Assembly (NCBI GenBank): GCA_032622095.1 | Contig: CP136065.1 | Span: 57,343,949 to 57,407,948 of the forward strand | Direction: 5' to 3' | Length of the DNA: 64,000 bases | Source of the DNA: Siphonodentalium dalli | Lineage: Eukaryota > Mollusca > Scaphopoda > Gadilida > Siphonodentaliidae | Notes under the pieces: generated by a model | The model's input: only the letters and a program-made list of their open reading frames with translations | Databases searched by the model: none | Told to the model about the DNA's origin: nothing | Part shown: positions 57,124 through 64,000 of the stretch, one piece after another | Position numbering within the stretch: position 1 is the first letter of the stretch | Layout: every line of letters begins with the position of its first letter | Translations under genes and position numbers: made by a program

Positions 57124-57680
57124 TAGCGAAATGGTGAAAGTCGACCGCGGTAGCGAAATGGTGAAAGTCGACCGCGGTAGCGAAATGGTGAAAGTAAACC
57201 GCGGTAGCGAAATGGTGAAAGTAAACCGCGGTAGCGAAATGATGATAGTCGACCGCGGTAGCGAAATGGTGATAGTCGACCGCGGTAGCGAAATGGTGAT
57301 AGTCGACCGCGGTAGCGAAATGGTGATAGTAAACCGCGGTAGCGAAATAGTGAAAGTAAACCGCGGTAGCGAAATGATGATAGTCGACCGCGATAGCGAA
57401 ATGGTGAAAGTCGACCGCAGTAGCAAAATGATGATAGTCGACCGCGGTAGCGAAATGGTGAAAGTCGACCGCGGTAGCGAAATGGTGAAAGTCGACCGCG
57501 GTAGCGAAATGGTGAAAGTAAACCGCGGTAGCAAAATGGTGAAAGTAAACCGCGGTAGCGAAATGATGATAGTCGACCACGATAGCGAAATGGTGAAAGT
57601 CGACCGCGGTATCGAAATGGTGAAAGTCGACCGCGGTAGCGAAATGGGCGATAGCGAAATGGTGAAAGTCGACCGCGGTA
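57124..57680 (+). repeat. 27-bp minisatellite, about 20.6 copies, unit 1
   Basis: The unit is TAGCGAAATGGTGAAAGTCG followed by ACCGCGG. Variation is limited to GTCGAC or GTAAAC, GGTG or GATG, GAAAG or GATAG, and a few private changes. One unit near 57650 is shortened. All frames are open for about 190 codons because 27 is a multiple of three, so the four overlapping frames are not genes. Confidence 0.95.
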
Positions 57681-57888
57681 ATGCGTCATTACGCATCATG
57701 AGGTTTTGAGAAATGGCACGTAATTTTCCTGTTGTCGACTAAATAGCACTGAAAAAGATTTTTTTTGATTTGGTGCATAAGAAACATAATATTTTCAAAC
57801 ATCTTTAAAATAAGTATCAGGTATACATGATCTAAATGTTCCCATAAAGTTGAGCCATACAGTAAAGAGCTTTTTATGTGAATTGCTA

Positions 57889-58271
57889 ATTAACGATAAA
57901 TATACGTCATACCACAACAACAAACAACAAGGGAAGAAATGGTCAAAATATATATTTGAAGGCTATATTTATAAATATATTAACGATAAATATACGTCAT
58001 ACCACAACAACAAGGGCAGAAATGTTGCTCGATAATTAGTCAAAATATATATTTGAAGGCTATATTTATAAATATATTAACGATAAATATACGTCATACC
58101 ACAACAACAAGGGCAGAAATGATGCTCGATAATTAGTCAAAATATATATTTGAAGGCTATATTTATAAATATATTAACGATAAATATACGTCATACCACA
58201 ACAACAAGGGCAGAAATGGTGCTCGATAATTAGTCAAAATATATATTTGAAGGCTATATTTATAAATATAA
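57889..58271 (+). repeat. About 97-bp tandem repeat, four copies, unit 1
   Basis: TAACGATAAATATACGTCAT begins at 57891, 57981, 58078 and 58175 (periods 90, 97 and 97). Each unit continues with ACCACAACAACAAGGGCAG and AAAATATATATTTGAAGGC. The first unit carries an internal deletion. The block is copied at 61255-61637. Confidence 0.92.
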
Positions 58272-60489
58272 AATATAATTTATAAAATAAAATTCATTCT
58301 GGCAGTCTAAAGCCTACGAGTTACAAACCACCATATGTGAATGGTGTATGTGAATGGTGTCTGACATATTACGAACTTTGATAATACGTTTACTTATGTT
58401 TGTTGGCATTGTGAGGAAGTTGTCTCTCTCGTCTATTTAACGATGCACATTGTGAATTGTTTTAATAATGCAATAATTTAAACTCCCAACAATAAACACA
58501 GCACTGGTGCTTTATTTCATCTGTATAACAGATTTAAGACTATAAAAATGATGAGTAAGGATAGGAATGAAGAACACTATACGAAAACAATATTAGTATG
58601 TACATGTACATGATGTTTCTCTAGGGGAACTCAAACCACGCATCTTGACATGAAACATGCTTTATCAGGTTTTGACCTGCAGATAAATACAAACAAATAA
58701 TTACAAATAACTGATGTACAATCAAGTTCATTTCCATACAGAATTTCCAAGTAAAATATAAATAGACATGAAATAATGATAAATATGTTAATATATAACA
58801 TCAAATCCGTATGCATGGGAGATGCAATTACCAACCATATGCATTTGACATAGCACACGGCCACAAGCATGTGATATACCGTTAGCAGGGATTATACGCA
58901 TGTGATATGGACATCCGACCACATGCGTGCAATATAGCAGCAATTTGGACATCAGATCACAGGCATGCGATATAGCAATCAGCCCACACACATGTGACAT
59001 AGGTATATATAGCCACATGCATGTGATATTGCAACACAAATATAAATATGTAAACATGAGATGAAAGCAAATAAATAAGCGAAAATGACCATGAAGCATT
59101 GATTAATTGGCAAATATAATATAACTTATCAAGAGAATGGTTCAGTAAAACAGTAAGATGCCAGATAAACTAATAGAAGAAATGCTTAGCAGGATTGTAA
59201 TTTGCATGTGAGTCATGCAATTCACAGCCCTGGGATACCTAATTATAAGTAAGATAAAGCACGAAAAGTAATGTTAGTTAACGTACACATTGGCAATATG
59301 CCATAGTGATGTATATCAGTGTTCAGTTCGCAACATCCAAGGTTGGAGCCAATTAAGCTCGAAAGTATCAGATCGGATTCCAAATTCGCAAACTATTAAA
59401 AGTCTCACAATTCAGTCACCAAGAACAGACCCACTAAAATGCTGTCGCATTGTGCACATGCAGTCTTATCACCGGTCTGATGATACACATGAGTGTATCA
59501 CAGTAGCATTACTGACACACGACTTATCACGTGTTGTCATTGTAACCGGTTCACTGTAGTAACTGGTTCACTGTAGTGACTGGCTTGCCGTAGTGACTGT
59601 ATATTGAATGGCAGTTAGTACATGTGTTTTGAATGGCAGTTAGTACATATGTTTTGAATGGCAGTTAGTATATGTATATTGAATGGCAGTTAGTACATGT
59701 ATATTGATAGGCAGTTAGTACATGTATATTGATAGGCAGCTAGTACATGTATATTGATAGGCAGTTAGTACATGTATATTGATAGGCAGTTATTACATGT
59801 ATATTGATAGGCAGTTATTACATGTATATTGATGTACCAATCCAAACAAAATAAAATATATGCATGTATCCGGTAACCTGCCCGGCCCAATCTACAATAC
59901 ATACAGTCGTGCATGATATATATTCACCAGTCATTCTTATAATCTAAGTATGTCCACAGTCACCTAACTAAATATGTCTACAGTCACCTAACTATGTATA
60001 TCTACAGTCACCTAACTAAATATGTCTACAGTCACCTAACTAAGTAATGTCTACAGTCACCTAACTAAATTCCAATTATTTTTTAAATTTCAGACCGGAG
60101 CGTATGCTGAAATTAATAGTTTAACCATATAAAGAGCGTTTATATATGATTTGCCAATAACAGAGCCCTGATACGTCATAACATATAGACAATGAAATTG
60201 CATCAAGAAACATGGACATACAGGTCCATAAAAGCAGACAGGCTGAAGCAGAAACAATATGCACATTGGCTTTGTGTATATAATGACCCAAATACTAAGA
60301 ATACTACAAATATAGCCAACGAAAACTACAGTGTGTGAAAACTCAATAGTTGAACCGTAACAAAGAGCATTTACCCATCAACGATTGATATGTCATATAA
60401 CACAATGAATTTGGAACTAAATAAAACTGAAATAATCAAATTAACAAGCTTGATCTGAGTTGAGGAAAATCTCCAATTTGTTAGCACTG

Positions 60490-61046
60490 TAGCGAAATGG
60501 TGAAAGTCGACCGCGGTAGCGAAATGGTGAAAGTCGACCGCGGTAGCGAAATGGTGAAAGTAAACCGCGGTAGCGAAATGGTGAAAGTAAACCGCGGTAG
60601 CGAAATGATGATAGTCGACCGCGGTAGCGAAATGGTGATAGTCGACCGCGGTAGCGAAATGGTGATAGTCGACCGCGGTAGCGAAATGGTGATAGTAAAC
60701 CGCGGTAGCGAAATAGTGAAAGTAAACCGCGGTAGCGAAATGATGATAGTCGACCGCGATAGCGAAATGGTGAAAGTCGACCGCAGTAGCAAAATGATGA
60801 TAGTCGACCGCGGTAGCGAAATGGTGAAAGTCGACCGCGGTAGCGAAATGGTGAAAGTCGACCGCGGTAGCGAAATGGTGAAAGTAAACCGCGGTAGCAA
60901 AATGGTGAAAGTAAACCGCGGTAGCGAAATGATGATAGTCGACCACGATAGCGAAATGGTGAAAGTCGACCGCGGTATCAAAATGGTGAAAGTCGACCGC
61001 GGTAGCGAAATGGGCGATAGCGAAATGGTGAAAGTCGACCGCGGTA
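60490..61046 (+). repeat. 27-bp minisatellite, unit 2
   Basis: A second copy of the block at 57124-57680 with the same order of variant units. One base differs (60980 A, giving ATCAAAATGG). Confidence 0.95.
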
Positions 61047-61254
61047 ATGCGTCATTACGCATCATGAGGTTTTGAGAAATGGCACGTAATTTTCCTGTTG
61101 TCGACTAAATAGCACTGAAAAAGATTTTTTTTGATTTGGTGCATAAGAAACATAATATTTTCAAACATCTTTAAAATAAGTATCAGGTATACATGATCTA
61201 AATGTTCCCATAAAGTTGAGCCATACAGTAAAGAGCTTTTTATGTGAATTGCTA

Positions 61255-61637
61255 ATTAACGATAAATATACGTCATACCACAACAACAAACAACAAGGGA
61301 AGAAATGGTCAAAATATATATTTGAAGGCTATATTTATAAATATATTAACGATAAATATACGTCATACCACAACAACAAGGGCAGAAATGTTGCTCGATA
61401 ATTAGTCAAAATATATATTTGAAGGCTATATTTATAAATATATTAACGATAAATATACGTCATACCACAACAACAAGGGCAGAAATGATGCTCGATAATT
61501 AGTCAAAATATATATTTGAAGGCTATATTTATAAATATATTAACGATAAATATACGTCATACCACAACAACAAGGGCAGAAATGGTGCTCGATAATTAGT
61601 CAAAATATATATTTGAAGGCTATATTTATAAATATAA
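61255..61637 (+). repeat. About 97-bp tandem repeat, unit 2
   Basis: A copy of 57889-58271 carried by the 3,366-bp duplication; no difference was noticed. Confidence 0.92.
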
Positions 61638-62049
61638 AATATAATTTATAAAATAAAATTCATTCTGGCAGTCTAAAGCCTACGAGTTACAAACCACCAT
61701 ATGTGAATGGTGTATGTGAATGGTGTCTGACATATTACGAACTTTGATAATACGTTTACTTATGTTTGTTGGCATTGTGAGGAAGTTGTCTCTCTCGTCT
61801 ATTTAACGATGCACATTGTGAATTGTTTTAATAATGCAATAATTTAAACTCCCAACAATAAACACAGCACTGGTGCTTTATTTCATCTGTATAACAGATT
61901 TAAGACTATAAAAATGATGAGTAAGGATAGGAATGAAGAACACTATACGAAAACAATATTAGTATGTACATGTACATGATGTTTCTCTAGGGGAACTCAA
62001 ACCACGCATCTTGACATGAAACATGCTTTATCAGGTTTTGACCTGCAGA

Positions 62050-64000
62050 TAAATACAAACAAATAATTACAAATAACTGATGTACAATCAAGTTCATTTC
62101 CATACAGAATTTCCAAGTAAAATATAAATAGACATGAAATAATGATAAATATGTTAATATATAACATCAAATCCGTATGCATGGGAGATGCAATTACCAA
62201 CCATATGCATTTGACATAGCACACGGCCACAAGCATGTGATATACCGTTAGCAGGGATTATACGCATGTGATATGGACATCCGACCACATGCGTGCAATA
62301 TAGCAGCAATTTGGACATCAGATCACAGGCATGCGATATAGCAATCAGCCCACACACATGTGACATAGGTATATATAGCCACATGCATGTGATATTGCAA
62401 CACAAATATAAATATGTAAACATGAGATGAAAGCAAATAAATAAGCGAAAATGACCATGAAGCATTGATTAATTGGCAAATATAATATAACTTATCAAGA
62501 GAATGGTTCAGTAAAACAGTAAGATGCCAGATAAACTAATAGAAGAAATGCTTAGCAGGATTGTAATTTGCATGTGAGTCATGCAATTCACAGCCCTGGG
62601 ATACCTAATTATAAGTAAGATAAAGCACGAAAAGTAATGTTAGTTAACGTACACATTGGCAATATGCCATAGTGATGTATATCAGTGTTCAGTTCGCAAC
62701 ATCCAAGGTTGGAGCCAATTAAGCTCGAAAGTATCAGATCGGATTCCAAATTCGCAAACTATTAAAAGTCTCACAATTCAGTCACCAAGAACAGACCCAC
62801 TAAAATGCTGTCGCATTGTGCACATGCAGTCTTATCACCGGTCTGATGATACACATGAGTGTATCACAGTAGCATTACTGACACACGACTTATCACGTGT
62901 TGTCATTGTAACCGGTTCACTGTAGTAACTGGTTCACTGTAGTGACTGGCTTGCCGTAGTGACTGTATATTGAATGGCAGTTAGTACATGTGTTTTGAAT
63001 GGCAGTTAGTACATATGTTTTGAATGGCAGTTAGTATATGTATATTGAATGGCAGTTAGTACATGTATATTGATAGGCAGTTAGTACATGTATATTGATA
63101 GGCAGCTAGTACATGTATATTGATAGGCAGTTAGTACATGTATATTGATAGGCAGTTATTACATGTATATTGATAGGCAGTTATTACATGTATATTGATG
63201 TACCAATCCAAACAAAATAAAATATATGCATGTATCCGGTAACCTGCCCGGCCCAATCTACAATACATACAGTCGTGCATGATATATATTCACCAGTCAT
63301 TCTTATAATCTAAGTATGTCCACAGTCACCTAACTAAATATGTCTACAGTCACCTAACTATGTATATCTACAGTCACCTAACTAAATATGTCTACAGTCA
63401 CCTAACTAAGTAATGTCTACAGTCACCTAACTAAATTCCAATTATTTTTTAAATTTCAGAAATTCTCTTCATATAATATATAGTATATGAATAAACTTGT
63501 AAACTTTTTGTAATTTTGGAACGGCCTTATATAGTCTTATATGAGTGCCTTATTGTTACAATATAATAGTCTAGCTTATGTATATCCCCCTCGATACATA
63601 TAGAGGATCTTCAATAAGTAATATTGGGATAATATATATTTTATGAAATGGGTTTGATAAATTTGATTCACAACCAGTCATAGAAGAGTTGTGAATCATA
63701 TTTATCAAATGAGTTTCATAAAATCTTATATCCAAACGTAATGAGTTGAAGATCTTGTATATCACAAGAAAAAAACTAGAGCTTTATGCCTTTTTTAACA
63801 AATCAAAATCCTTAAAAACTGTAAAATGCACACATTTACAGTGTTGGCGGTGATCTTCACAACCATATACGACAGTATTGCGCGCTCTGGCTGGCGACGG
63901 AAAATATAGTCCCCCAATTTGTGTACTCAGATTTTGTGTCTATTTTCGTAAGTGCAACAAAGTTCGACAAGAATTAAAATTTAATGAACAAAGCAATTAT
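62050..64000 (+). repeat. Segmental duplicate, copy 3, running off the window
   Basis: This matches 36496-38446 at a constant offset of 25,554 up to the last base, including the hairpin copy at 63606-63754. It continues past the breakpoint of the 3,366-bp duplication, so it retains the original flank. How far the match goes is not visible. Confidence 0.9.

Larger units (their letters stand above)
56725..60090 (+). repeat. 3,366-bp tandem duplication, unit 1
   Basis: The unit runs from CAGACCGGAGCG to the CAGA at 60091. It contains the ancient TACGTCAT repeats, the 27-bp minisatellite, the roughly 95-bp repeat, about 400 bp with nothing recognised (58272-58683), and a copy of 36496-37900. I noticed one difference from unit 2 (57614 G, 60980 A) but did not align every base. 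Confidence 0.93.
60091..63456 (+). repeat. 3,366-bp tandem duplication, unit 2
   Basis: This is a near-identical copy of 56725-60090. At the junction, AAATTTCAGA (the sequence that continues into AATTCTC in the undisrupted copies at 37900 and 63460) is joined to CAGACCGGAGCG. The two parental sites share CAGA (60091-60094), consistent with a microhomology or slippage breakpoint. Confidence 0.93.

Noticed and set aside
57005-57709. Four overlapping frames of about 190-204 codons in the 27-bp minisatellite
   Set aside because: All result from a 27-bp period without stops, and they are duplicated at 60371-61075 by the 3,366-bp duplication.
1-64000. Bacterial features such as ribosome binding sites, terminators or operons
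   Set aside because: Sequence style, transposon types and absence of dense genes indicate a eukaryotic genome, so these models do not apply.

Overview
The window looks like non-coding DNA from an animal, most likely a mollusc. The A+T-rich background, frequent TACATGTA-type words, CGGA/CAGA-tract interspersed repeats and many short foldback transposons fit this. The assignment is inference from repeat style, not from a gene. No ribosomal RNA, tRNA, CRISPR array, bacterial-type operon or convincing intact protein gene was seen.

More than half of the window (about 35.6 kb) is one 12-bp satellite in three blocks, all in the same orientation: array 1 (1-19651), array 2 (35146-36497, after a 100-N scaffold gap) and array 3 (41172-55745). 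The satellite uses three main unit spellings, TTAGTTCTTGTA, TTAGTGGTTGTA and TTAGTTGTTGTA, each also with a final TGTG. Spellings occur in runs, larger blocks are duplicated, and rare marker units recur in arrays 1 and 3. The very long open frames across the arrays arise only because the period is a multiple of three.

The spacer 19652-35045 is a graveyard of non-autonomous transposons. It holds two hAT-like elements with 8-bp target duplications (25099-25544 and 29829-31449). The second is nested in an older repeat family, F (23405-24195, 29332-31540, 34927-35045). It also holds a TTAA-flanked piggyBac-like MITE (34115-34506), a TA-flanked MITE (31665-32122, second copy at 40469-40927), a mariner-like hairpin (32341-32553) and two mollusc-style CGGA-tract repeats. 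Coding traces are weak: a decayed minus-strand reading frame near 22680-23154 and a possible minus-strand exon at 28955-29197, the latter downstream of a CRE/E-box region.

The segment 36496-41171 carries small tandem repeats and hairpins, then an inverted-repeat element holding a nested MITE directly before array 3. Array 3 ends in a 50-bp tandem repeat (55746-56046) that contains a near match to the satellite unit. Beyond it lies a region of ancient nested repeats and a 27-bp minisatellite. That region was tandemly duplicated as a 3,366-bp unit (56725-60090 and 60091-63456) with one base difference noticed between copies. The flank of array 2 (36496-38446) recurs at 62050-64000, offset 25,554 bp. 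The locus therefore appears to have grown by slippage, unequal exchange and segmental duplication, though scaffold or haplotype assembly errors must be considered.
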